Numbered from the stretch's first letter, positions 1 to 6,465 are shown. The stretch is DNA of 9,112 nucleotides from an uncultured Eubacteriales bacterium (GCA_900555665.1 USLX01000074.1:1-9112); one strand, 5' to 3'. Made by a program: numbers and translations. Notes: a model not told the origin generated them from the letters alone.

Positions 1-80
1 CTGTTCGCGACGAAGGAGCGTTACAGATGCGGCCTGCCCCTTGCGGGTACTCATCAGCCCGTAACCCCGCCGCAGCGGAT
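1..80. other. non-coding edge region with nested complementary segments
   Basis: I see no supportable gene here. GTTAC at 20-24 can pair with GTAAC at 61-65, GATG at 26-29 with CATC at 52-55, and CCC/GGG around a TTGC loop at 38-47. Read on the minus strand the innermost hairpin has a GCAA tetraloop. This gives an interrupted stem about 45 nt long. It lies 3' of frr, so it could be an end structure of the pyrH-frr transcript or part of the repeat that begins at 81. I cannot assign it to an RNA family. Confidence 0.3.
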
Positions 81-251
81 AGCCTCCCCTGTGAAAGGGG
101 AGGTGTCAAAAATCGAAGATTTTTGACGGAGGGGTTGTTGCGGGCGACCAATGGTCGCACCTACGTTGCCTGTTTGGGCGCGGTGGGAAATCGGGAGGTG
201 ACAATCCCTCAGTCAGCTTCGCTGACAGCTCCCTTTACACAAGGGAGCCTT
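81..251. repeat. composite palindromic element with inverted two-hairpin ends (MITE- or REP-like)
   Basis: The left end (81-139) has a hairpin CCTCCCCT/AGGGGAGG (83-90/96-103), then a hairpin GTCAAAAATC/GATTTTTGAC (105-114/118-127) with a GAA loop, then GGAGGGGTTGT. The right end, read on the minus strand from 250 to 198, has the same order: GCTCCCTT/AAGGGAGC, then GTCAGC/GCTGAC with a GAA loop, then TGAGGGATTGT. The first 28 positions of the two ends agree at 23 by eye, and the differing stems stay paired. Between them is a near-perfect palindrome GCGACCAATGGTCGC (144-158). There is no transposase and I see no clear target-site duplication. From memory, similar modules are scattered through Oscillospiraceae genomes; a genome search would settle copy number. 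It may be one element or two modules in opposite orientation. Confidence 0.7.
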
Positions 252-267
252 TGGGCAGTCCGGCCAA

Positions 268-819
268 TTAGATCTCCATGAGCTCCTTGTCCTTCTTGCC
301 GCACATCTCGTCGACCTTCTTGACATATTTGTCGGTCAGATCCTGGATGTCCTTTTCGGCCTTCTTCTGGTCGTCCTCGGTCATCTCGCCCTTCTTCTGG
401 GCCTTCTTCACAAAATCGACCGCGTCGCGCCGGACGTTGCGGATGGCAACCTTGGCGTCCTCACCGTATTTTTTGACCTGCTTGGCCAGCTCCTTGCGGC
501 GCTCCTCGGTCAGTTGCGGGAAGACGAGACGGATCACGCGCCCGTCATTCTGCGGGTTGATGCCGAGATCCGAGGTCTGGATGGCCTTTTCGATTGGCTT
601 GAGCAGGCTGCCGTCCCACGGCTGGATGACCAGCGTCCGGGGATCGGGCGAGGAGATCGTACCGACCTGGTTGATGGGCGTCGGCGTGCCGTAATACTCC
701 ACCTCGATCCGGTCAAGCACCTGCGCATTCGCGCGCCCCGCGCGGACTGCGCCAAAGTCAGAGGCCAGCACTTCCAGTGTTTTTTCCATTTTGCGCTCAA
801 ACTGCTTCAGATCTGCCAT
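268..819 (-). CDS. frr: ribosome recycling factor
   Basis: RRF works with EF-G to split the post-termination ribosome so that subunits can be reused; it is cytoplasmic. The 183-aa product is close to the usual ~185 aa. Helix-forming domain I is at the two ends (about 1-30 and 105-183) and the small beta domain II lies between. Family signatures are RAGRAN at 26-31, YYGTPTPINQV at 42-52, DGRVIRL at 92-98 and LTEERRKELAKQVKKYGE at 103-120, followed by the conserved Arg-rich segment NVRRDA. I chose the ATG at 819 because GGAG lies 6 nt upstream of it; an in-frame ATG four codons earlier (831) has no good SD. The gene follows pyrH on the same strand with an 86-bp gap and probably shares its transcript. 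No strong U-tract terminator is visible downstream. Confidence 0.97.
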   Translation of the reverse strand: MADLKQFERKMEKTLEVLASDFGAVRAGRANAQVLDRIEVEYYGTPTPINQVGTISSPDPRTLVIQPWDGSLLKPIEKAIQTSDLGINPQNDGRVIRLVFPQLTEERRKELAKQVKKYGEDAKVAIRNVRRDAVDFVKKAQKKGEMTEDDQKKAEKDIQDLTDKYVKKVDEMCGKKDKELMEI

Positions 820-860
820 AATTGTCTCCATTTCTGCCGCCGCATAAAATAGTTTTGGAA

Positions 861-897
861 CCGAAAATCTCCGCCCGGCGGCGATGGAGATTTCCGA
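861..897 (-). other. hairpin between pyrH and frr
   Basis: AAATCTCC (865-872) pairs with GGAGATTT (886-893) around a 13-nt GC-rich loop. It sits just after the pyrH stop. On the minus strand no U-run follows directly, so it looks more like an RNA-processing or stability element, or a weak attenuator, than a full terminator. Confidence 0.4.
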
Positions 898-905
898 AAA
901 AAGCC

Positions 906-1622
906 TTATTCCGAGACCAGCGTCCCGATCTTCTCGCCCATCACGGCCCGCAGAATATTCTCCGGATCCTTCAGCGCGAAGACGAGCACGGGGATATGGT
1001 TGTCCATGGAAAGGGAGGTCGCCGTGGTGTCCATGACGGCCAGATGCCTGGCGAGTACCTCGTCATAGGTGATGGTATCATACTTGACGGCGGTTGGATC
1101 CTTGGCGGGGTCTGCCGAGTAGACGCCGTCGATGTTCTTGGCCAGCAGGATTGCGTCGGCGCCAATTTCCGCCGCGCGGAGCACCGCGCCCGTGTCGGTC
1201 GAAAAATAGGGGTTGCCCGTGCCGCAGCCGAAGATGACGACGCGGCCCTTTTCTAAGTGCCGGATGGCCTTGCTGCGGATGTAGGGCTCGGCGATCTTGT
1301 TCATCTCGATGGCCGTCTGCACGCGAACCTCGACGCCGCGCTGCTCCAGCCGGTCGGCCACGGCCAGCGCGTTGATCACGGTCGCCAGCATGCCCATGTG
1401 GTCGGCCCGCGTGCGCTCCATGCGCCCGCCGCCGTCCTTCAGTCCGCGCCAGAAGTTGCCGCCGCCGACGACCACGCCGACCTGCACCCCACGCTCCACG
1501 CACTGCCGGATCACGTCGCAAACGCCGCCGATCACGTCAAAGTCCAACCCCCGGTGCGCGTCGCCCGCGAGGGCCTCACCGCTGATCTTCAAAAGTACTC
1601 GCTTATATTTCGGTTCGCTCAT
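906..1622 (-). CDS. pyrH: UMP kinase (uridylate kinase)
   Basis: Phosphorylates UMP to UDP with ATP, the step that feeds CTP, UTP and deoxypyrimidine synthesis; cytoplasmic hexamer of the amino-acid kinase fold. At 238 aa it has normal length. Visible motifs: KISGEAL at 12-18 (phosphate-binding Lys), the glycine loop GGGNFWRG at 53-60, DHMGMLATVINALA at 74-87 (UMP contact region), GTGNPYFSTDTGAVLRAAE at 134-152, KNIDGVY at 162-168 and MDTTATSLSMDN at 197-208. AAGGAG lies 11 nt upstream of the ATG. It starts the pyrH-frr unit. In many Firmicutes rpsB and tsf lie directly upstream of pyrH; here the upstream neighbour is the divergent glnS, so the usual cluster is broken. Bacterial PyrH enzymes are commonly activated by GTP and inhibited by UTP; that is family knowledge, not seen here. 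Confidence 0.97.
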   Translation of the reverse strand: MSEPKYKRVLLKISGEALAGDAHRGLDFDVIGGVCDVIRQCVERGVQVGVVVGGGNFWRGLKDGGGRMERTRADHMGMLATVINALAVADRLEQRGVEVRVQTAIEMNKIAEPYIRSKAIRHLEKGRVVIFGCGTGNPYFSTDTGAVLRAAEIGADAILLAKNIDGVYSADPAKDPTAVKYDTITYDEVLARHLAVMDTTATSLSMDNHIPVLVFALKDPENILRAVMGEKIGTLVSE

Positions 1623-1661
1623 AGAAGCTGGTTCTCCTTATTCGCATTTGTAGTCCCATCT

Positions 1662-1690
1662 ATTTTAAACGATTTTGCCCGGAAAGGAAA
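1662..1690 (-). promoter_or_regulatory. possible promoter for pyrH-frr
   Basis: On the minus strand TAAAAT (1667-1662) is a reasonable -10 box. The best -35 at 17-bp spacing is TTTCCT (1690-1685), which is weak. It lies about 40 bp upstream of the pyrH start in an AT-rich intergenic stretch shared with divergent glnS. Confidence 0.35.
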
Positions 1691-1759
1691 GCGGCAATTT
1701 GCGATATTGCGCACTGTTTTCATATTCTTTACATTTTTTCTTCCTCTTGTGATTTTTGG

Positions 1760-1788
1760 TTGCGCTTTGCACGCGGATCGGTTATAAT
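1760..1788 (+). promoter_or_regulatory. glnS promoter
   Basis: TTGCGC (1760-1765), a 17-bp spacer and a perfect TATAAT (1783-1788) give a sigma-A type promoter. Transcription would begin near 1795, leaving a leader of only about 30 nt that contains AAGGAG (1810-1815), 8 nt before the ATG at 1824. The leader is too short for a T-box, so glnS does not appear to be T-box controlled. Confidence 0.75.
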
Positions 1789-1823
1789 ATTTTAATCGTG
1801 TAAACCCGGAAGGAGCTTGAAAC

Positions 1824-3536
1824 ATGGAAGACGTCAGACCGATCGAAAACAAAAATTTCATCGATAACTTTATAGAAGAGGATCTCGCCGAAGGCGGCCG
1901 GTTTGCCGGCCAAAAGGTGCATACCCGTTTCCCGCCGGAGCCAAACGGCTATCTCCACATCGGCCACTGCAAGGCCCTGACCATCGATTTCGGCACGGCT
2001 GAAAAGTTCGGCGGCCTCTGCAACCTCCGCATGGACGACACGAACCCCACCAAGGAGGACACCGAGTATGTCGACGCCATTCAGGCCGACATCCACTGGC
2101 TGGGCTTCGACTGGGGCGACCGGTTCTTCTACGGCAGCGACTATTTTGAAAAAGACTACGAGTTTGCAGTCGAGCTCATCAAAAAAGGCCTCGCCTACGT
2201 CTGCGACCTGACGCCGGAGCAGGCGAGGGAATACCGCGGCGACATCGGCACGCCCGCAAAGTCCCCGTACCGCGACCGCAGCGTCGAGGAAAACCTCGAC
2301 CTGTTTGAGCGCATGAAAAACGGCGAATTCCCCGAGGGCAGCCATACCCTCCGCGCGAAGATCGACCTGGCCTCCGGCAACTTCAACATGCGCGATCCGG
2401 TCATCTACCGCATCCGCTATATGCACCATCACCGCCAGGGCGACAAGTGGTGCATCTACCCGATGTACGACTTCGCGCATCCCATTCAGGACGCGCTCGA
2501 GGGCATCACGCATTCGCTCTGCTCGCTGGAATTCGAGGCACATCGGCCACTTTATGACTGGGTTGTGAACAACGTCTCCGTCCCGTGCCATCCGCGCCAG
2601 ATCGAGTTTGCCCGCCTCGGCATCGACCATACGGTCATGAGCAAGCGCAAGCTGCGCAAGCTCGTGGAAGAACACTATGTCTCCGGCTGGGACGATCCGC
2701 GGATGCCGACGCTCTGCGGTCTGCGCCGCCGCGGCTTCACCTCGGCTTCCATCCGCAACTTCTGTGAGCGCATCGGCGTGGCGAAGTCGGCCAACACCGT
2801 CGAGTATGCCTTCCTGGAGCATTGCCTCCGGGAAGACCTCAATGACAACGCCGCGCGCGTCATGGGCGTGCTGCACCCGGTCAAGCTCGTCATCACGAAC
2901 TATCCGGAGGGGCAGTCTGAGACGTTCGAAGTCGAAAATAACCCCGTCCATCCCGAGCAGGGCAGCCACACGATTACCTTCTCCCGCGAGGCCTGGATCG
3001 AAGCGGACGACTTTATGGAGATCCCGGTGCCCAAATATAAGCGCCTCACGCCCAACGGCCCCGAGTGCCGCCTGAAGGGTGCTTATCTCATCACCTGCAC
3101 CGGCTGCAAGAAGGACGAGAATGGCAATGTCGTGGAAGTTTACGCCACCTATGATCCGAACTCCCGCGGCGGCGACCCTGCCGATGGCCGTAAGGTCAAG
3201 GGTGCAACGATCCACTGGGTCGACGCGGAAAACTGCGTGGACGCGGAGGTACGCGAATATGACAACCTCTTTGCCGATGCACAGCCCGACGCGGCGGAGG
3301 ACTTCCTCACCTGCCTGAATCCCGATTCGCTCCATGTGCTCATCGGCTGCAAGGTCGAAGCCTCGCTTGCCGAAGAGGCGAAGAAGTTTGACGCCGCCGA
3401 AAACCGCGCCGCGAAAAACGCCCCGGCCTTCCAGTTCATGCGCCTCGGCTATTTCTGCCTCGACAATCAGGACTGCCATGCCGACCATCTGGTCTTCAAT
3501 CGCAGCGTCAGCCTGAAGGACAGCTTCAAAAAATAA
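1824..3536 (+). CDS. glnS: glutaminyl-tRNA synthetase
   Basis: Charges tRNA-Gln with glutamine using ATP; class I synthetase, cytoplasmic, 570 aa, full length. The catalytic Rossmann fold carries PPEPNGYLHIGH (residues 37-48, HIGH at 45-48) and the KMSKS equivalent VMSKRKLRKL (MSKRK at 272-276). The region GWDDPRMPTLCGLRRRGFT just after it is diagnostic for GlnRS rather than GluRS. The C-terminal half (about 340-560) forms the two anticodon-binding beta barrels and has DPADGRKVKGATIHWV and the family ending FNRSVSLKDSF. Most Bacilli lack GlnRS and make Gln-tRNA with GatCAB, while many Clostridia carry a GlnRS of the gamma-proteobacterial/eukaryotic kind, thought to be acquired by transfer. 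It has its own promoter and terminator, so it is monocistronic. Codon use looks like that of its neighbours. Confidence 0.98.
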   Translation: MEDVRPIENKNFIDNFIEEDLAEGGRFAGQKVHTRFPPEPNGYLHIGHCKALTIDFGTAEKFGGLCNLRMDDTNPTKEDTEYVDAIQADIHWLGFDWGDRFFYGSDYFEKDYEFAVELIKKGLAYVCDLTPEQAREYRGDIGTPAKSPYRDRSVEENLDLFERMKNGEFPEGSHTLRAKIDLASGNFNMRDPVIYRIRYMHHHRQGDKWCIYPMYDFAHPIQDALEGITHSLCSLEFEAHRPLYDWVVNNVSVPCHPRQIEFARLGIDHTVMSKRKLRKLVEEHYVSGWDDPRMPTLCGLRRRGFTSASIRNFCERIGVAKSANTVEYAFLEHCLREDLNDNAARVMGVLHPVKLVITNYPEGQSETFEVENNPVHPEQGSHTITFSREAWIEADDFMEIPVPKYKRLTPNGPECRLKGAYLITCTGCKKDENGNVVEVYATYDPNSRGGDPADGRKVKGATIHWVDAENCVDAEVREYDNLFADAQPDAAEDFLTCLNPDSLHVLIGCKVEASLAEEAKKFDAAENRAAKNAPAFQFMRLGYFCLDNQDCHADHLVFNRSVSLKDSFKK

Positions 3537-3550
3537 ATGTATCAGGAAAC

Positions 3551-3586
3551 AGCGCCCCGCCATCCGGCGGGGCGCTGCTTTTATTT
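3551..3586 (+). terminator. glnS terminator, shared with the convergent gene
   Basis: A perfect 11-bp stem AGCGCCCCGCC/GGCGGGGCGCT (3551-3561/3566-3576) with loop ATCC is followed by GCTTTTATTT. It is a strong intrinsic terminator for glnS. The stop codon of the convergent minus-strand gene (3583-3581) lies in the T-rich tail. The same hairpin may also stop minus-strand RNA, though only GTTT follows it in that direction. Confidence 0.88.
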
Positions 3587-3811
3587 CTCCAGTTTTTCGC
3601 CGCAATAGGGGCAGTATTGCGAAAATGCCGGGATGCCGAGCTTGCAGTAGGGGCATCTGCCGAGCAGGATCAGCAGAACAGATCCCGCGACCAGAAGGCC
3701 AAGCATGACCCACAGGAGCGCAGTGATCTTGAACGCATCCCCGAACGCAAAGCAAAGCACCGCCGCGGCGTAAAGGATCACCATCCATATTTGTTTCCGG
3801 CTTCGTTTCAT
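3581..3811 (-). CDS. small two-helix membrane protein with C-terminal zinc ribbon
   Basis: A 76-aa protein of unknown function. A basic start (MKRSRKQ) is followed by two hydrophobic segments at about 8-25 and 30-50, then a rubredoxin-like double knuckle CPYC-x10-CPYCGEKLEK, expected to bind one zinc ion. With the basic N-terminus inside, both termini including the ribbon should face the cytoplasm. AGGAGG lies 7 nt before the ATG. The start overlaps the stop of the upstream paralogue as ATGA (3811-3808), the mark of translational coupling. The C-terminus resembles the zinc ribbons of many short Clostridia proteins, but I cannot name a family. The pair probably arose by duplication: both share the layout helix-helix-GRCPxC. 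Confidence 0.85.
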   Translation of the reverse strand: MKRSRKQIWMVILYAAAVLCFAFGDAFKITALLWVMLGLLVAGSVLLILLGRCPYCKLGIPAFSQYCPYCGEKLEK

Positions 3812-4053
3812 CGCTCGTCCTCCTCATAGAGATTTTTGCCGCACATTTGGCAATAATCGCCGTGCTGCCGTCAGATGAGCGCGTGGCAGTGCGGACATCG
3901 CCCCCAGATCAGCCATATCACCGTCTCGATGCCCAGCAGCACCAGACACGTGATGTAGAGCGGCGTGGAATCACTCAGCCTTCCAAACAGATATACAATG
4001 ACCGTCAGCGCCAATAAAACAGCGTGAATGGTCTGCGCGGTTTTCAGCTTCAT
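3808..4053 (-). pseudogene. paralogous membrane zinc-ribbon gene interrupted by an in-frame UGA
   Basis: Starting at the ATG at 4053, which has a GGGAGGGAG purine-rich SD just upstream, 60 codons encode two hydrophobic segments (about 9-27 and 32-51) and GRCPHCHALI. They stop at UGA (3873-3871). The same frame then continues as RQHGDYCQMCGKNLYEEDER and ends at a TGA (3810-3808) that overlaps the next ATG. The part beyond the UGA supplies the second CxxC knuckle of the zinc ribbon and aligns with YCPYCGEKL of the downstream paralogue, so the ancestral gene clearly ran through. A single C-to-T change (CGA to TGA) would explain it. TGA ends several other genes here, so genome-wide recoding is unlikely. 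The context UGA-C is a leaky stop, so some readthrough is conceivable. As it stands the product is 60 aa with half a zinc site; translation of the coupled downstream gene may suffer. Confidence 0.75.
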
Positions 4054-4107
4054 CGTTCTCCCTCCCTCTGCCCATTCAGACGAGCGCCGATCCGAAAAGT
4101 TCCAAAG

Positions 4108-4146
4108 CGCAAAAAACAGGCTCACGCGTGGGAGCCTGTTTTTGCG
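4108..4146 (-). terminator. thrS terminator
   Basis: A 12-bp stem AAAAACAGGCTC/GAGCCTGTTTTT (4112-4123/4132-4143) with an 8-nt loop lies just after the thrS stop. On the minus strand the GC core is followed by six Ts. The structure is close to symmetric and could also act on plus-strand RNA. The two small genes downstream therefore need their own promoter or readthrough; I see no convincing promoter in 4054-4107. Confidence 0.88.
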
Positions 4147-4150
4147 TGGT

Positions 4151-5944
4151 TTATTTCTTTGCCTTGCTGTCGACCACCTCGCGCAGCTGCGCGGCGAAGG
4201 CGTCGAGCGTCATTGCACCGAGATCGCCGTCCGTGCGGTGACGCGGGGAGACTGTGCCGGCCTCGATGTCGCGGTCGCCCACGATCAGCATATACGGCAC
4301 CTTCTCCATCTGGCCGTCGCGGATCTTCTTGCCGATCTTCTCGCTCCGGTCGTCGACGGTCACGCGGAAGCCCATGTTCGTGAGCTTTGCGGCCTGCTCG
4401 CGGCAGTAGTCCACGGCGCGGTCCGTGACCGGCAGCAGACGAACCTGCTCCGGCGCCATCCACGTCGGCAGCGCACCCGCGTAGGTTTCAAGCAGATAGG
4501 CCAGCGTCCGCTCGTAGCAGCCAAGGCTGGTGCGGTGGATGATATACGGCAGCTTCTTGTCGCCGTTTTCATCAATATAGTACATTCCGAACTTCTCGGC
4601 CAGCAGCATATCGATCTGGATCGTGACCAGCGTATCCTCCTTGCCGTAGACGTTCTTATACTGGATATCCAGCTTCGGGCCGTAGAACGCAGCCTCGTCA
4701 ATGCCGATCGTGTAATCGACGTCGAGATCCTTCAGAATGCGCGCCATCGCGCTCTGCGCATGATCCCACTGCTCCGCGGTACCCTCATACTTATTGTTGG
4801 GGTTCGCGGGATCCCACTGGGAGAAGCGGAATGTGCACTTGTCGAGCAGGCCGACCGTGCCAAGGCAGTATTTCGCGAGGTCAAGGCAGCCCTTGAACTC
4901 TTCTTCGAGCTGATCCGGGCGCAGCACCAGATGGCCCTCGGAGATCGTGAACTGACGCACACGGATCAGTCCGTGCATTTCGCCGGAATCCTCGTTGCGG
5001 AACAGGGTCGATGTCTCGCCCAGGCGCATCGGCAGATCGCGGTAAGACCGCTGCCGGTTCAGATAGACCTGATACTGGAACGGGCAGGTCATCGGCCGCA
5101 GTGCGAAGCATTCCTTCGTCTCGTCATACGGGTCGCCGAGGATGAACATTCCGTCCAGATAATGATCCCAGTGGCCGGAGATCTTATAAAGGTCGCGCTT
5201 GGCCATCAGCGGCGTCTTGGTCAGCAGATACCCGCGGGACTGCTCCACGTCCTCCACCCAGCGCTGGAGAAGCTGGACAACGCGCGCACCCTTCGGCAGC
5301 AGAACAGGCAGACCCTGACCGATGCAGTCCACCGTGGTGAAGTACTCGAGCTCACGGCCCAGCTTGTTGTGGTCACGCTTAAGCGCTTCTTCCTGCTCGG
5401 CGAGATAGTTGTCCAGATCTTCCTTCTTCGGGAACGCGACAGCGTAAATTCTTTGCAGCATCTTCCGCTTCGAGTCGCCGCGCCAGTATGCGCCGCAGCA
5501 CTGCGTCAGCTTGATGGCGTTGCCTTTGATGCGGCCGGTGGAGTCGAGGTGCGGGCCGGCGCAGAGGTCGGTGAACTCACCCTGCCGGTAAAAGGAGATG
5601 TGCGCATCGGCGGGCAGATCGTTGATGAGCTCGACCTTGTACGGCTCTTCGCGCTCTTCCATAAACTTGATGGCCTCGTCACGCGGCAGCTCAAAGCGCT
5701 CCAGCTTCAGCTTTTCCTTGCAGATCTTGCGCATCTCGCCCTCGAGCTCCGTCAGCATCTCCGGCGTAAAGGTGAACGGTGCGTCAAAGTCATAGTAGAA
5801 GCCGTTGTCGATGGCCGGGCCGATGGCCAGCTTCACTTCCGGGTGCAGCCGCTTGACGGCCTGCGCCAGAACGTGGGAACAGGTGTGCCAGTACGTCTTG
5901 CGGTACTGTTCGTTTTCAAAGGTAAATTCGTTGTTTTCGCTCAT
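4151..5944 (-). CDS. thrS: threonyl-tRNA synthetase lacking the TGS domain
   Basis: Class II synthetase that charges tRNA-Thr and edits Ser-tRNA-Thr; cytoplasmic homodimer. I start it at the ATG at 5944, which has AGGAGG 7 nt upstream; an in-frame extension of 10 codons has no SD and would read into the leader. The 597-aa product is about 45 residues shorter than the usual ~640, and the missing part is the N-terminal TGS domain: the protein opens almost directly with the editing domain. Editing residues are present: HTCSH (H20, H24) and DLCAGPH (C128, H132). The catalytic core has motif 2 (LFRNEDSGEMHGLIRVR, 314-330) and the three expected zinc ligands C287, H338 and H470. The C-terminal anticodon-binding domain covers about 495-597. 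Two usually strict spots differ from the E. coli type: MTCPFQ for MNCPGH and VRQFTISEGH for VRGFTQDDAH. Expression is under a T-box leader. Confidence 0.97.
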   Translation of the reverse strand: MSENNEFTFENEQYRKTYWHTCSHVLAQAVKRLHPEVKLAIGPAIDNGFYYDFDAPFTFTPEMLTELEGEMRKICKEKLKLERFELPRDEAIKFMEEREEPYKVELINDLPADAHISFYRQGEFTDLCAGPHLDSTGRIKGNAIKLTQCCGAYWRGDSKRKMLQRIYAVAFPKKEDLDNYLAEQEEALKRDHNKLGRELEYFTTVDCIGQGLPVLLPKGARVVQLLQRWVEDVEQSRGYLLTKTPLMAKRDLYKISGHWDHYLDGMFILGDPYDETKECFALRPMTCPFQYQVYLNRQRSYRDLPMRLGETSTLFRNEDSGEMHGLIRVRQFTISEGHLVLRPDQLEEEFKGCLDLAKYCLGTVGLLDKCTFRFSQWDPANPNNKYEGTAEQWDHAQSAMARILKDLDVDYTIGIDEAAFYGPKLDIQYKNVYGKEDTLVTIQIDMLLAEKFGMYYIDENGDKKLPYIIHRTSLGCYERTLAYLLETYAGALPTWMAPEQVRLLPVTDRAVDYCREQAAKLTNMGFRVTVDDRSEKIGKKIRDGQMEKVPYMLIVGDRDIEAGTVSPRHRTDGDLGAMTLDAFAAQLREVVDSKAKK

Positions 5945-5971
5945 AATAAAGCCTCCTGATTTGATTCGGGG

Positions 5972-6017
5972 CAAAACAAATGCGCCTCACCCCTGTGTAA
6001 TATCAGGGGTGAGGCGC
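5972..6017 (-). terminator. T-box regulated terminator of thrS
   Basis: A perfect 14-bp stem GCGCCTCACCCCTG/CAGGGGTGAGGCGC (6017-6004/5995-5982 on the minus strand) with an 8-nt loop is followed by ATTTGTTTT. Its 5' arm contains the CTCAC and CCCTG segments that could instead pair with the T-box (6057-6042), giving the mutually exclusive antiterminator. It ends 28 nt before the thrS start. Confidence 0.92.
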
Positions 6018-6249
6018 TACATTATACTGATAATGTGCACTCCACGGTTCCACCCTGCTTACGGACAAACTGTCCGTCGCTCGTGCGCTCTGTAACGGGA
6101 GCACCCGTCCGCCCATACTGCGTTTCCGCGTTCCGGGCAGCGGCTCAAAAGCGGTATTTTCGACCTTCGACCACCAAGACCCTTGCACCATACAGGCCTC
6201 TCTCTGCCGCGGGAATGGAAGAAAACATGTCTTTCTCTCTGCCATTTTC
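5972..6249 (-). ncRNA. T-box leader, threonine-specific
   Basis: A cis-acting RNA that senses uncharged tRNA-Thr and prevents premature termination. Seen on the minus strand, in order: AGAGAG followed about 16 nt later by GGTGCAAGG (the AG bulge and distal loop pair of stem I); GAAAATACCGCTTTTGAGCC with the specifier codon ACC (Thr) at 6155-6153; a stem III hairpin ACGGACA/TGTCCGT (6077-6061); the T-box AGGGTGGAACCGTGG (6056-6042); and the terminator. An antiterminator can form from CAGGG and GTGgAG pairing with CTCAC and CCCTG of the terminator 5' arm, with UGGAACC as the bulge that binds the tRNA acceptor end. A 7-bp hairpin ACATTAT/ATAATGT (6036-6019) sits inside the antiterminator loop. 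The 5' limit depends on the promoter at 6256-6284; the base of stem I is not resolved by eye. Confidence 0.93.
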
Positions 6250-6255
6250 AACAAC

Positions 6256-6284
6256 AATATAGCACCAAAAGTTCATTCTGTCAA
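6256..6284 (-). promoter_or_regulatory. thrS / T-box promoter
   Basis: On the minus strand a perfect TTGACA (6284-6279), a 17-bp spacer ending in GGTGC, and TATATT (6261-6256). Transcription would start near 6249, giving a leader of about 300 nt before the thrS ATG. Confidence 0.88.
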
Positions 6285-6429
6285 ACTTTTTTCTGCGTTT
6301 TTATAAAATTCACCAATTTGTAACTATTTACGCGATTTTGAGAATTATTTCCCGGAAATCCTGCCCACTTCCGTTCCAATTTTACACGGGGAGAACCTGT
6401 AGTATTTTGTTAAATATTGTCGTTTACGC

Positions 6430-6465
6430 AAAATTCGAACTATTTTTCTTGACTTTTCGAATTTT
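6430..6465. promoter_or_regulatory. 10-bp inverted repeat enclosing the -35 box of the 3D-protein promoter
   Basis: AAAATTCGAA (6430-6439) and TTCGAATTTT (6456-6465) are exact inverted copies separated by 16 bp, and the TTGACT -35 element lies between them. Each half also contains the palindrome TTCGAA. The half-site centres are 26 bp apart, about two and a half helical turns. This could be an operator for a dimeric regulator; no known regulator can be named from it. AT-rich sequence makes chance repeats more likely than elsewhere. Confidence 0.45.

Noticed and set aside
20..65. Hammerhead ribozyme on the minus strand (CTGATGAG is present)
   Set aside because: The required GAAA after stem II and the cleavage-site stem are missing.
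27..281. 84-codon plus-strand ORF with an AAGGAG upstream
   Set aside because: Nearly all of it is the palindromic repeat element and its last part runs into frr antisense; the translated sequence is what such repeats give, not a protein family I recognise.
1782..3827. 681-codon minus-strand ORF antisense to glnS
   Set aside because: It is the complement of an unmistakable GlnRS in GC-rich DNA, where antisense frames stay open by codon bias. It has no SD and no recognisable domains.
3871..3873. UGA read as selenocysteine
   Set aside because: The position is between the zinc knuckles, not at a redox cysteine, and I see no bacterial SECIS hairpin with the usual apical loop just downstream.
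4028..5959. 643-codon plus-strand ORF antisense to thrS
   Set aside because: Same reason: a complement frame of a full ThrRS, with no motif of its own.
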